A stretch of 64,000 nt of DNA from Niebla homalea (GCA_019925105.1 JAHGAU010000040.1:62001-126000); one strand, 5' to 3'; shown: positions 23,248 through 34,852, counted from the stretch's first letter. Numbers and translations: made by a program. Notes: generated by a model not told the origin, from the letters alone.

Positions 23248-25206
23248 ATGGCGAACAACTATCCCAATTCCCATCTTGCTCTTGATCAAGCCCGAAAGAC
23301 GTTGTCGGATACACGGTATAGTCTGGTGTCTGCATCTTCCAAGACAACAGTCCAACGTCCTTCGTCAGCCTTCTCCGCCGGAATCGTCTCCTTGTACTCG
23401 GCATTGATCACCGACTTTTGGGCCCTGGAGATCCTTAATTGGTTTCTGGCAGCGATAGCGTTTGCGGCCATCTGTCTTACCCTGGGATTACATCAAGAGA
23501 GACCGGTTCCACAATGGCCTTCGAACATCACTCTAAACTCCTTGCTTTCTCTCCTTTCTTTGTTGGGTCAATGGGGTCTTACTGGTCTTGCTGCTAAATT
23601 AATCGGGCAATTCAAATGGCTGTTCTTCGTTCGAAAGGACCGACCCTTGAAGCACTTCGACACGTTTGATGAGGCCTCGAGAGGCCCTTGGGGAAGCTTT
23701 CTTCTCTTGATCAAGGGCTGGCCCACGTGAGTAATCGCGTTACCATGAACGTGAGCTCTGCGCTTGAATAACCCATCTTGCAGAGATCTGGTCTCGCTGG
23801 CAGCTCTCGTTGTGCTTGGCACACAGGCTTTTCAGCCCTTTGTGCAGCAAGCTGTAACTTATCCACTGCGTCCTGATCCTGCAGGGAATGCCACCATGGA
23901 CCGAACAACTACTTTCTCGGCAGTCGATGGCCTAGGTACAAACTGTGAGTTCAAGCAAAGTATTCGATATTAATTGGTGCTTTGGAGCTGCACCAACCCG
24001 CACAGAAATTGGAGAGCTAACGCCTGGCCAGTCACCAAAACCTATCTCATAAACCAAATGAAAGCAGGCGTCTTCAATGGCCTTTACAACCCCAATGCAA
24101 CCCTTTCGGATGTCCCTGCTTCATGCAAGTCTGGCAACTGTACCTTACCCGTCCACTATTCGCTTGCAATTTGTGCATCGACAGTGGATGTGACTCCACT
24201 TCTTCAAAAGATCTGTTTACCATCGAGCCAGACCCAGTGCAACTATACTCTCCCCAGCCCTAACGATTCTCTCGCAGGTCCAAATGATGTTATGGGTCTC
24301 CTGACGACATCATACCCTTCACCATCCTCTGTTGCCTTCGCCAACTCAAGCCCAATCATAGACTTCTATACCTTTCTGATCTCCAACAAAACATCGCAAC
24401 CACTCCTCCTTGAATCCGCGCTCCACCTTTGCGTGCAGCGTTATAACACCACTGTCACGGACGGGAAGACGCTCACTCAACAAGTCGGTTCCTCCTTCGC
24501 GGATCTCAGCCACGTCAATCCTTACAACGTATCGGTACCCAACGAACCCGGTACGGATTACGTGATGGGTGGCTACTCCTTCTCGTCAATGACAGATTTT
24601 CTCGCCAGCGTCTTCCGCGGCCGCTATACGATCCAGAACGACATACCCACTTACGGCTCCGATGCCATCGAGGTGCTCGTCGATGCCCTGCTGGTCCCTC
24701 CCTACGACCTGGCAGCTATGCAGATAGTCCTTGCAGGCGTGGCAACCGGCATGACGAACGCGTACGTGTTTTTGACTCCCTCCTTCCTCTCAACTTACCT
24801 CCCACACTCCCCGCCCTTCAATCGGACTCACTAACCAACACCTTTCCCCCCCCACAGCCTCCGCTCGAATCCCTGGTCCTCTCCCGTAACCGGAACATCC
24901 TACACCATCCGCCCCTACGTCTCCGTCCGCTGGGCCTGGCTCACCCTCCCTGCCTTGCTGGTCCTCGTCTCGCTGGTCGTGCTACTATCAACCATCACCC
25001 AAACCCGTCGGCGCAAAGTGAAAGTCTGGAAAAATAGCGCTGTTGCGACGTTGAGAGGGCTGGGCGGGGACTTGCATGCGGAACTGGGCGGGCTGGAGAG
25101 AACAAGCGCGATGGAGGAGGCGCTAGAGGGGAGGAAGGTTCGGTTGGTGAGGAGCGAGGGGGATGAAGGGGGAGAGGGATGGAGGCTCGTCAGGGGGGTT
25201 AGGTAA
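23248..25206 (+). CDS. DUF3176-family multipass membrane protein
   Basis: Four exons give 572 residues: 23248-23726, 23784-23944, about 24032-24761 and 24858-25206; the sum is a whole number of codons. The first and third introns have clear GTGAGT/GTACGT donors and CAG acceptors; the acceptor of the second intron is my best fit. The N-terminal part has the features typical of DUF3176 proteins: DFWALEILNWFLAAIAFAAI (helix), WPSNITLNSLLSLLS, QFKWLFF, and the FDTFDEASRGPWGS block before a further helix. A long extracellular region with CKSGNCTLP and paired Cys follows, then a final helix (about residues 475-500) and a basic, charged cytosolic tail. These proteins are widespread in Pezizomycotina and their role is unknown. 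No sign of damage. Confidence 0.85.
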
Positions 25207-25868
25207 CGTGAAGGTTCTGGAGCGCAGAAATTGTTGCATTGTACGGTACGAAGTGGAGTTGAGCTGAGTTCATGCACTTTTAGATTTGATCATCTCAAAT
25301 ACTATAATGAGCCTCCAGTTGTACTGATGACAATATATAACACCTTGCGTCCTGCAAGCTACCACGCTTCCCCCATGACCACCTTGTCTGTTCAAAATAA
25401 TTGCAACCAGCAAGTTCAAAGGACTCCGTAAAACGAGCATCAGCCATGTTCACTCCGCATCTCACCAGTCCCCGTTGCGGACGCCATGGTCGAAATCCCA
25501 ACCCAGCTCCACTTGATTGAATTGCAGAAGCTGATCGTCCTGCTCGGACTCTTCGTTGCTACCCTCGGTCTCTGGCCCAGCCTCTCCAGCAGACTCTTCC
25601 GCAGCGTTCCCCCAAGCGCTGTCCGGCCCAGCAGGGGGCATCGACGTCGCCTTGGCCATTCTTCGCTGAGCTCCTCTGGCGTCACGCCTTGACCTTGAAA
25701 TTCCTGGTCCTTGGCTGCGGCACGATGCTCCTTGGTGGGCGTCGCGTTGCTTCTGCTTGACTGGATTGTTCGACCTCGTAAATCCGAATTTAGTGTGTTC
25801 ACCATCCTTGGCAATGTGACCTGTGCTCTTGCACTTGTGACACTCTCGCAAAACTGGTCCAGGACAGT

Positions 25869-26345
25869 CGTCAATAAGGTGGCCAGTCTCCTTGCAGATG
25901 GGGCACTTGCGGTTGGTACACAGCGATTTTGGATGGCCCATTTGACCGCAACCGAAGCACTTTCCGATAAAGGCCCTTGGCTCTGGACAAGCTGAGGCAA
26001 GGTGCCCGATCGCATGCCAGTTGCGGCACTCCTTGTCCTTCACCTTTCGAGGGCACGTGCAGTCTTTGGCTTTGTGGCCTGGTCTGTCACTGTTCGAGCA
26101 GATCAACGTATATTTGGTCCTCGGCACTCGTCAACAAGGTGGCCAGTCTCCTTGCAGATGGGGCACTCGCGGTTGGTACACAGCGCTCTTGGATGGCCCA
26201 TCTGACCGCAACCGAAGCATTTTCCGGTGAAGGCCCTTGGCTCCAGACAAGCTGAGGCAGGGTCGCCGATCTCGTGGCAGTTACGGCACTCCTTGGCCGT
26301 CACCTTTCGCGGGCGCTTGCAGTCTTTGGCTTTGTGCCCTGGCCT
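25869..26345 (-). repeat. Tandem duplication of a CCHC zinc-knuckle block (258-bp period)
   Basis: The plus-strand sequence starting at 25869 (GTCAATAAGGTGGCCAGTCT) recurs at 26127 with few changes, and the similarity continues for about 220 bp. Each unit encodes about four knuckles in the order CxxCxxxGHxxxxC, CRNxHxIGxxASAC, CFGCGQMGHPxxLC, CPICKETGHLxDxC. The left unit has a damaged knuckle (W for C in CRNWH; NS for a Cys in CSNSDRPGH). The two units are in different reading frames, so the duplication itself, or a later indel, broke the coding frame. Confidence 0.75.
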
Positions 26346-26873
26346 CTCACAGTTCTTGCAGAGACGCGAGTTGATCTGTTTCCGGAATGCTTCGGCGCTT
26401 GCGAGACTGACGTATCCTGCTTGTGGCAGCGTCGATTCAACGTGGGCAGTGACAACGATCCTATTGACCATATTCCAGGTGAAGAATTTTTTGAGATTGG
26501 TCGCCCAAGATCGGCTGCTGGCGATGATCTCACCCTCGTCATTGTACTGGTCGTTGCCGCCAGCAAGCTCTTCCCTGTCCTCATCATCATCGAAGTTGCA
26601 GTTCTTGTCTCCGACGACGACGAGCATGTCTTCAGGTCTCGTAAGCGCCACGTTGAGACGCTTCGTGTCAGTCACGAACCCCAAGCCTCCAATGCGGCTT
26701 CGGCTGACGACCATATCAAATATGACACATTTGTTTTGCGATCCCTGCAAGGAATCGATTGTGTTGACTTTTATGTCATAAATATTGCGTCTCTGCCAGA
26801 ATGCCGCCTTGCTTGCGGAATCGAAGGCTTGCCGGTATGCTCTGACCTGAGCGACGTAGGGTGTGGCAACGGA

Positions 26874-27017
26874 GATATCTCTTGCGCGGAATGCCGTTGA
26901 CGCGCATGCTGATCTCATAATTGAGATTATATATTTACCAATTTGTATATTCGTAGGGTATCTGTTGGGATAAAGATATATCTTGCACGGAATGGTGTGG
27001 ATGCGAGCAGGTGCTCG
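26874..27017 (-). repeat. Short direct duplication at the helicase break
   Basis: About 43 bp beginning AGATATCTCTTGCGCGGAAT at 26874 recur at 26974 as AGATATATCTTGCACGGAAT, 100 bp apart, followed by similar GATGCG/GACGCG sequence. On the minus strand both read as a segment like STxFRAR, part of the helicase linker before the C-terminal motifs. The duplication lies at the inner edge of the non-homologous segment (26930-27360). Confidence 0.55.
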
Positions 27018-30000
27018 ACGAAATGCAAAGACTGAATAATTTTGTGGAGATTCGGCCTAGGATGGGACGAGTTGGACAGAGTCACACCGTTGCTCACGCA
27101 TCATGATGAATATAACACCACATTCACGGTTTATGTACGAGTGACGGAAAAGAGATGTTGTGAACATCCAGGTGTCAAGTACACAATATTCAGCAAATAT
27201 GAAGTATTAGTCAAAGCTAACAAGCATATGTTCCTTGATTGTAGGACTGATATGACCAATAGTCTAACAATATCTGGCAGGAATCGTTTCCTTCGGTCTC
27301 AGACTTGCTGCCAATGTTTAAGCGGTCATATCAAAAGAACATGATCGGAGCGTCTTTCTGATTATTCTGCTAGGCGTTGCCGAGGAAGTTGATGGCCTCA
27401 ATGGCGAGCAGGCGACGGGTCAAGGCTGTTTCTGGGCCGTCTCGCAATATGCATCCGTAACAAGCATCCTTGGGGTAATCATTCAATTTGCGACGGTCCG
27501 ATGCTGTTCATCCAGTTGGAAGATGGGGTAATTACAGTCATACATGCGCTTAAAGACAGACTTTGCCATGGCATTCGCGAAGATGTTGATAGGCTTGCGA
27601 GTAGATGCGTTCTTCTTGAATCTGGTTTTGACTATGGGGCCGAGCTGTTCCAGATCCCCAACCAAGATGACCGACTTGATGCTATTGACATTGTGCATCA
27701 CAGGTAGCAATGTGGCCAGTTCTTTGTCCTGTAGGTCTTCATCAATAGCAACTATTCTTGCTGCAATAGTCTGTCTCAGAAGAGGTGCAGCAGCGTTCGA
27801 AGTTGTGGAGAGCACGAATGGGTGGTCCAAGAGTGTTCTGACCATCAGCTGGCGGGAGACACTTCTGAGACTTGGTTGTTCCGGCTCTGGCTCTTCATCC
27901 TCCGCGTACGGATGGTCACTGGCCTTCTTCTTGAATTTGCTCTCAATCGTGGCGTGAGGATCTAAGAAGATATCAAGAAAGGCCTGATCTCTGGAGTCAT
28001 CGCATTGGCCGCGGGTCATGCCTTTGGCGAAGTGACGTACAAAGTCGGTGTTAAGGTCGCCGTTCTGGTCGACTATCCCAACGTGCTGGAGGGCGTGTCT
28101 CCAGAGACCGCCTGCCTTCAGCCGGGTGTGCCCCAGTGCGGGGGATGCCTCGCCGGACACTGACTTGAACGGTTGCGTGCCATGAAGATATTTCCGCCAC
28201 TCGCGTCGCCCTTCGGTCAATTCGTCTGAGTCCGTTGTAGCGCCGGGAGATTTAGATGTGGTGGCGGGACATTTGTATGTGGCGAGTTTTCGAGAGCTGC
28301 GTACAGAGCTGGGTACGAGCTTTGTAGGTGTCTTTGAGGAGCCAGCAAGCTTTTTCGAGATTGGCAATGGCGTTGCAGCAACCGCGGCGTGAAACCGCTG
28401 GTGCATCCAGATGATCATATCGCTCTCTAAACCTTGGTTATGGTAGCGAATGACATCGATCTTCTTGGCAGGATCTTCCTGTGCACTGTCCCAGAATCTC
28501 ATACGTTCCACTAACTCGTCGACAGCTGCATTAGAGGGCGCACAGAACAACGCAGGGTAGTTAAAGGCCTTGCAGACACCCATGAGAGCTGCGAGGAAAG
28601 TACTTTTGCCTGCCTCTGCCGATCCCTCGAGCAACTTGAACAGGTGTGGGCTATGCGTAATGTATTTCAACGCCTCACGCTGGGTCCAATTGAGCGAGTT
28701 GAGCAGTTTGACAACTCGTGGTATCTCGGACGCTGGCAGGGTGTCTGGCTGGAACAGCATGTCGCTGACGAATTCAGGTGAGTGGTCGGTAGCTAAAAGA
28801 AACTTTCGGATAGTCTGCAATCTGTCAAGGTTAGTATCTCGGGACGGGTATAGAAGGCGGGCAGCACAGTCGACTAAGCGCTTCGGTGCCGTATCATTCA
28901 CATCCGGACAGAGGAAAAGCCTCGTGGTTGACTGTTCTAACATGTCTGGTTCGGGGCTGTCGATTGTCAAGGGATCGTACGTGACACCGGGGGCGCGTCG
29001 AACAAGCAATGTGAGATCGCCGAAATCCACCCGTTGCGAGCGAGTCGCAATGACAGTGTAGGGCCTGATGCACGTACCAAGTCAGCATTACTGTACAGTC
29101 TGGACGCTGTTGCGGGTGGATGGGCTGGTTTGGGGATCCACTTACCAACATTCCTTGGGCATCACGTTGGGATTTGGGCTTTCCTCGAAAGTGAGAACTC
29201 CTTTGCTACCCTCACGCAAAAGGTTTCTGATCATGGGGTTGTCAGGGCCATTGCCGTGGGCGGTGAACAGGTTGATCTTGTCTCCTGGCTTGCTGGCAGT
29301 AGCGGGCACGAAGCAAAGAAACAGAGGCGTCTGTAGCGAGTAGACAACGGCGTCAAACTCCACATCAGCTTCCCTCATCTCGCGATACCCAAACGTGAGT
29401 GCGTATTGAGCAATGTTCCTGTAGTACGTCTGGGGTAAGGGGGGCTCTCGATCAACCTCGGGGCCACAGGCAATTCCCCATTCAAGCCTGGGTTTTGTCA
29501 GTGTACGTTACTTTTACTTCAAATTTGAAAATAGTGCACTTGCATATATTTGTCCTGATATTCCGGATTTCTGCTCTTGTACTCGCTAAAGGGCTCATGC
29601 TTCCTGTCTTCCGCGAAGCGGTCCATCAACATGTCGAAATTTTTTGCAATTCTCTCGCCCGGTTTGTGGAAGTAAATACAGAGAGAACCGCTTGATGTCA
29701 AGCGCTCGAAGAAGTATGCTTGATTTTGACTCAGGGAATGCTTGAAGTTTGCTCGTTCATTGAGGTGACGGGTTTCGGTTTTTGAAGGATCGTAGTGAAG
29801 GTTCAGGCGCCAGAGTGAATTGTGTTGGATCATTGTATCAACTTTAGTGTCATCGTGCAGCTCGTCAGGCTTCTCGCTGACTCTTTCCAATGTATGTCGA
29901 TAGGTCGGAGACTCTGGATAAATGACAATCTGCTGGCGAAAGAAATGTTTGTCCTTGCGAAGAGGTTTTTCATGGATGGGGAATCGTGCGGTCACAGCAA

Positions 30001-30766
30001 TGTAGCTCTGATGTCTAGTGTCGTAACACATGTCCACACGTATGCGGCATGGGTCTGTGGCTTTAGTATTGACCAAGGTTCCCTGGGTGTCAAAGTTTTA
30101 GCTGATGGCGGTCCAATTGGTATGCAACATCGGTGAACTTACTAATTTGACGCCTCCCAATTCTTCAAGCGTACCAGCGAGTACGCATGTCAAGATGGTC
30201 TGATTCTTCTCGACCAAGGGCGGAGCAGCAACTTTAGCGGCCAAAAAGGCTTCTATCGTAGCCCGGGCCCGGGCGCCAGCAATCTCGGCAGCACTTGGCG
30301 TGTCTTCTGTCATTTTACTGGATTCTGCAATGACTTGCTCATCTGCCATGTCGAATCTGCTGTGGCATTAGCTGTTGGGTACTTCATCGAGGTGCAGGAA
30401 GCCATGATGAACGAAAAGAATACGGAGAGGATGGCTGATGATGGTGTTACATGATGATGATGTGCGCCAGATGCTTGGACATCTGGCTTGGTGGAATGAG
30501 AATCCTCTCAGAGTGTCGCGTGAGAGTAGCAATTCCACGTATCGACTCACCTCAAATTAGAGTATATCTTTAACTAAGATAATATTGAAAAACAAAAATG
30601 GAGAGACAACAGAAATCCTCTAAGGCTGGAGAGAAAGAGGAGAAAATGGGTGGGAAGTAGGAAGCTTTTATGTGAGATGGAAACATACGCTAGCCGGCTA
30701 GCGTGCAACTAGCGTGGGTCGAAGTTTGACACAGGACGTCGTCTGAGGGGGAAACGCGTCACCATT

Positions 30767-31172
30767 GGCATTCACCCCTATGAAGTCTCAAATGAAGTAG
30801 AAGCTCCACTTACGCCACCATATTCTAGACAATGTGTCGAGGATTTTGTCTGCTAGATACGAGCATAGGCATTCACACCTAAGGATGAAGTCTCAAATGA
30901 AGTAGCAGCTCCGCCCACGCCATCACAATCTGGACTATGTGTCGAAGATTTTGTTTGCTAGATACGAGCATAGTCGTTCACACCTACGAATGAATTCTCA
31001 AGTGAAGCGTTATGTCAGCGTTCAAATTCACATCATGTGAAAGCTGCATTCAGACCTACGGATGAATCCTCAAATGAAGTGTTATGTCGGGATTCAGATT
31101 GTTATCATGTGAAAGCTCCACTCACGCCACCACTTTCTTAACAATGTGTGGAGGTTTTTGTTTGCTGGATAC
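30767..31172. repeat. Degenerate tandem repeat of about 70-125 bp units
   Basis: Four units begin with a variant of CATTCACACCTA-(C/A)GGATGAA followed by TCTCAAATGAAGT: about 30767, 30868, 30973 and 31046. Units A, B and D also share CCACTCACGCCACCA... and CAATGTGTCGAGGATTTTGTTTGCTGGATAC-like tails (given here as similarity, not as a single read), and units C and D share TTATGTC and ATCATGTGAAAGC. It lies 420 bp upstream of the helicase start codon. No coding potential. Possibly a minisatellite or an old terminal repeat array. Confidence 0.75.
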
Positions 31173-32317
31173 AAACAAATTGAGGGGTTGGAAGGCGCTA
31201 GGATAGTCTGCTGCGGAAGATGAGCCTCGCTCAGAGAAAGCTGAAGATATCTAATGATGCCATGGTTGGCCATCTCGCCTTTAGTAGTGTTGCAAAGCGA
31301 GGGGATGTTGATTGAGGGTTCGAGTGAGGGGTTGGGAGGTTACCACCGGATTATTTTCAATAGCATTTGGTCGAAAGTGTTGAGTGAAGGTTGGAAAGAT
31401 CATCATAGCAAATTGAAACTCCGGATGCAGTATCAAGTCAGATGTGGCCCTCACTGCCACCCACGCCACGTTTGCCATTTGAGTTGACGCTGCAGGTCCA
31501 TTACCCCTAGCTAATCACCAATCAGATTGGCCCTAAAATAGACTGGAGACCCTGAGAAACGAGCAACGCTGCAATTGTCCTGCGTTCGCGGATAAGACAA
31601 CAGAAAAAGCTGCACCGCCTATACATCTTGCACACTTACACGTCTCACACGCCCTACATGACACGTACCTGAGAAGACACCTCACGACCAGTTGCCTCCA
31701 TCGCAACAAGCATAGAAACTCTATGATAGAGCTGAAGAAATTGAGATATGTGCAAGACTTCCCTGCACCTGACGTAACGCCTGGTCCCCACATGCTCCCA
31801 CAAGTCCAGGCCAAAAAGCTCGCATTTTTCTTGAAGAACCTGAGTACTCAGCAACGTCTTCGGAGCTGCAGAGGATTGCAGTGGTGTGCCGACCTTGTTT
31901 TGGCTACAATGAGGTGCCCGTAGAGCAATTGCGAGGGCAACCGTGAGAATGAACTCAAAAGGACGAAGTCAAGGATGACCGGACCAAAGGGTATGCGATG
32001 GCCAGGGGTCGTGGCGACGGTCTGTCAAACCCCAGGTCTGCCTAACGGGGTCATAATTAAAGACCCTCGACTAGCTAATGGTCACACGGTCAATGGAAGC
32101 GAAAGCTTTCTCATATCAGCAGCGCGTTCTTAATCACGACCCCGACCGAATCCAAAGGACAACACCAAAGGACTAAAAGCTCGCATTATCATGACATCTG
32201 CTCATAGATGCGTCCTCTTGAGATCGTTAGCATGGGACTTCTTGGGAAATTCTACGGATCAGTGATTGACACTTGTGAAGCCGGCTATGTCCACTTTGAA
32301 GCCAGCCACATCGACCG
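31173..32317. other. Intergenic, nothing recognised
   Basis: Short frames (65-93 codons) on both strands without domains. Composition is normal. It separates the tandem repeats from the plus-strand helicase fragment and may include decayed sequence of that paralogue. Confidence 0.45.
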
Positions 32318-32900
32318 ATGAAAGATTTCGGAGATGACCACCTACGTTCAATAGACCCAAATTGCGCTCTCACGCACATTGGCAAAAGCCCACACCTCTT
32401 CAAGATCCTGCAAGGTCCTGCCGGCACGGGTAAAAGCACCGTTCTCGCACCTTCCATGGGCATTTGTAAGGCATTCAATTGCTCGACGCTTTTCTGCGCG
32501 CCTTCCAACACAGCAGTAAAAAAGCTGGTTGACAAGATCCAAAAGTTGGATGGTAGGCTTAACGTCATTCGCTATCAAAACCAGCGACTGAGGGTGACAT
32601 GGTTGTCCATATGCATGCGAAGTTTCGCGGCAGACGACTTTGAACCCACCAACACCGCAGCAATCGTATTCAAGTTCAGCCTAGACTTGCTGAGGCCTTC
32701 GTCGCTTCTTCGCTTCTTCAGTTCCGCCCCGCTCCTCCCCTGAAGCCTCTCCCGCCTGCCACCGAGGCCTAGAGAGAATGGCTGCTGTGTGTGCAAGGCA
32801 CTACATCGTTCAAGAATCTGTCCAACGCCGCGTCCCCGTGCATCGGCAGCCGCCTTCTCAAATCCCTACAACGTCATATAGAAAATCGCGGTTATGGAGC
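32318..32900 (+). pseudogene. Fragment of a second UPF1-like helicase, inverted relative to the first
   Basis: A frame of 141 codons from 32318 includes SPHLFKILQGPAGTGKST, ICKAFNCSTLFCAPSNTAV and LDGRLNVIRYQNQ, which align with SPHLFKLLEGSAEAGKST, VCKAFNYPALFCAPSNAAV and VIRYHNQ of the minus-strand helicase. After a stop at about 32743 a second frame (from about 32770) continues the homology with REW...GTTSFKNLSNAASP against REW...GTQPFKSVSGEASP. Here Walker A is canonical (GPAGTGKST). Both ends are missing: there is no Q motif and no Walker B. It is a truncated, frameshifted paralogue on the opposite strand, 2-5 kb from the other. Confidence 0.8.
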
Positions 32901-33193
32901 GTCTCTTAGGGGACGTGTCTCACCCTTAGTGGGACAACATATAGAGGACGGAGGCAAAGAGCTAGGGAGTGACTACCAGTGACACATTGTTCTCAGGTTG
33001 CCCGAGTATTGATGACCTCGGGTGGTGAAGCTACATAGATCCTACGTTGTACTCAAAGGTACTATGAGAAGACTCAGATGTGCAGTACTGAAGTTTCCTC
33101 GGCTTGGAGCAACCTCCTGCTAGACCCTTGCTCCTTCAGTATTATATTACGGATGGTCATAGATGGAGCGACGTTACATAAATTGTATGACAG
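32901..33193. other. Short intergenic gap
   Basis: No gene. It includes the 3' flank of the N-methyltransferase gene, which ends at 33194. Confidence 0.4.
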
Positions 33194-34852
33194 CTAAGCC
33201 ATTTTTGCAAGCGCCTGGCGGTCCACGCCATTTGCATTCGTTGGGAACTTCTCCAAGATGATAATGTCCTGGGGTACCAAATGTGAAGGAAGTTGGGCCT
33301 GCAGTGTCTTGAAAATTTGCTGCTGGATCACTTGCCTAGCCTGCTGCTGAAGTGGCTGATTGCTGAACGTGTTTGGCGGCCGGCCCTGATGGTCGGTGGG
33401 GAATCGGAACATGACCCTGCCGCGCCCGCTTGACGGCTCAAGACGGTGAAAGATTGCGTCCAGACCACCACGTTGGGAGTGCTGCCTCGCCCAGCTGATT
33501 TCGACCTGATAGCCTGCTTGACTGGCGAGGTTGGTCAGGTCCACGGCCGAGAGCGAGGGGCATCTCTGGCTCTTTTGACGGACGGAAGAAAGCCAATCTG
33601 GCTCCTTATCTCCTACACCTTCCTTGAGCGCGTCAATTACATGCCTCTCGAAGATGGTTTTGCTGTAGGGAATGTTGCTCAAGGCGACTACGCCAGGATT
33701 AGAGACTTTTAGATGATGCATGAGGGCTTCATCATCCAGTTTGTGGTCCATGAAGTCGATCCACTCGTCATTGCTGACCTCATGTATCTTCTGTTGCGCT
33801 ACTCCTAGTTTTTGCTCCCGATCCTTAACATGGATGATGGCAGCATACCGATATGAGGCCAACTCATTGTTTGCTTTCATCTTCTTGGGGACAACCTGGA
33901 CATGCTCAATGAGATTGGGAAACTGGCTTGGCAGGCTGGTGAAAAAGGCCGGATCGACCAGCAACTCCAACTCTGCTTGTGCTATTTCCGTCATTGCTTC
34001 TCGAACCTCCGCCTGGCTCACCTCTTTCCCTTCCCCGTGGAGAGCTTTACTGACCAGGAAATCTTTCTGAAGAGCATAGGATCGTATATCGCCAACGAAT
34101 ATGGTTTGAACGCTGTCAAGTTGAAGGATGCCTTCTACCACCTCAGACAGGTAGTCGCGGCTGGGAAAATACTGCGCAACTGAGTTGATTATGACGACGT
34201 CAGGACGGCCTGATCCTAGTAGGTGAAGATCCGTTGCTGTGCCTTGGTACACGTGGACTTTGTCCGCCAAGCCGACCGATCTTGCCATCGCAGTAACAAA
34301 GTCAACTGCACTTTGGGAGATTTCAAGCCCGAGATAAGAACTCAACTTCTCGGAGATGCTGAAGAGGACCATTCCAGAGCCTGTTCCAAGCTCGAGGACG
34401 TTGAGCGGACGCCCGCTGGTGCAGGCAAGGATCGTTTCAATCGTGTCGTCCAGCCACTCGTTCATCCGCCCTTTATCTAGTGGCCTCCCGTCATATGCTG
34501 AAACCCAACCGGTAAAATCCCGTCCGACGGCTTCATGCTGCGTGCTGTTTTCCATGGCCGCGTACACATTCCCATCGAAAATAGTCTCCCATAGCTGTAC
34601 GTGCTGCGTTCCGTATTCATCACCGGACTGTCCTTGACCCTCCACCTCGCTCTCGATGGCACGCTTGTGTAGTGTGACAAACCCGACATTTTCGGCGTCT
34701 GGACCCTCTTGTAACACTACGGCAGCATCTTCGACAGACGCCTGGTCGCGTATGAGCTGCTCGACTTCTTCCAAGTCAAACTTTCCCCCTGGGGTATAGA
34801 AATGTTCGTCCATCTGGCCTCCGTCCTTCAGCGGACGTTCCCAGAAGGCCAT
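33194..34852 (-). CDS. NRPS-derived N-methyltransferase with adenylation-domain remnants
   Basis: One frame, open from 35161; the Met at 34850-34852 gives 552 residues and is the first after which similarity appears. The centre is the SAM-dependent N-methyltransferase domain that sits between the A8 and A9 motifs of fungal N-methylating NRPS modules (enniatin/cyclosporin synthetase type): GRDFTGWVSAYDG, then motif I VLELGTGSGMVLF, DVVIINSVAQYFPS and FVGDIRS. The N-terminus (FDLEEVEQLIRDQASVEDAAVV) resembles the stretch after A8, and the C-terminus (QAQLPSHLVPQDIIILEKFP) is the last part of an A domain. The A10 motif, normally NGKVDR with the catalytic Lys, reads NGVDR: one codon is missing. 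There is no A-domain core, carrier or C domain. It is either a degraded NRPS or a freestanding N-methyltransferase. The MT core looks intact. It is divergent from the PKS-NRPS across 2.3 kb. Confidence 0.75.
   Translation of the reverse strand: MAFWERPLKDGGQMDEHFYTPGGKFDLEEVEQLIRDQASVEDAAVVLQEGPDAENVGFVTLHKRAIESEVEGQGQSGDEYGTQHVQLWETIFDGNVYAAMENSTQHEAVGRDFTGWVSAYDGRPLDKGRMNEWLDDTIETILACTSGRPLNVLELGTGSGMVLFSISEKLSSYLGLEISQSAVDFVTAMARSVGLADKVHVYQGTATDLHLLGSGRPDVVIINSVAQYFPSRDYLSEVVEGILQLDSVQTIFVGDIRSYALQKDFLVSKALHGEGKEVSQAEVREAMTEIAQAELELLVDPAFFTSLPSQFPNLIEHVQVVPKKMKANNELASYRYAAIIHVKDREQKLGVAQQKIHEVSNDEWIDFMDHKLDDEALMHHLKVSNPGVVALSNIPYSKTIFERHVIDALKEGVGDKEPDWLSSVRQKSQRCPSLSAVDLTNLASQAGYQVEISWARQHSQRGGLDAIFHRLEPSSGRGRVMFRFPTDHQGRPPNTFSNQPLQQQARQVIQQQIFKTLQAQLPSHLVPQDIIILEKFPTNANGVDRQALAKMA

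Larger units (their letters stand above)
25462..30349 (-). pseudogene. UPF1/NFX1-type SF1 helicase with CCHC zinc knuckles, disrupted
   Basis: Transcribed leftwards. Four exons splice in phase (30349-30143, 30082-29540, 29429-29146, 29064-27483) to 871 codons. The helicase core contains LNWTQREAL (Q motif), a weakened Walker A (EGSAEAGKST where GPAGTGKS is usual), APSNAAVDELVERM, IVAIDEDLQ (usually DEA), SVILVGDLEQLGPIV and LDEQHR. A stop follows EQHRTVAN, while the continuing homologous sequence (NDYPKDACYG...) is in another frame. Then about 430 bp (26930-27360) do not fit, after which the C-terminal helicase motifs return at 26918-26103: VATPYVAQ, IDSLQGSQ and NVALTRPEDMLVVVGDK. Seven to eight CCHC knuckles (for example CFGCGQMGHPRALC) close the protein, with a further frame change at about 26110 between two duplicated knuckle blocks. 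The weak Walker A, frameshift and insertion argue for a pseudogene, although splicing could rescue parts. Confidence 0.75.

Noticed and set aside
25711..26900. Several plus-strand frames of 90-208 codons
   Set aside because: Antisense of the zinc-knuckle and helicase segments.
30767..31172. CRISPR-like array
   Set aside because: Units are long, degenerate and unevenly spaced, and the organism is a fungus.
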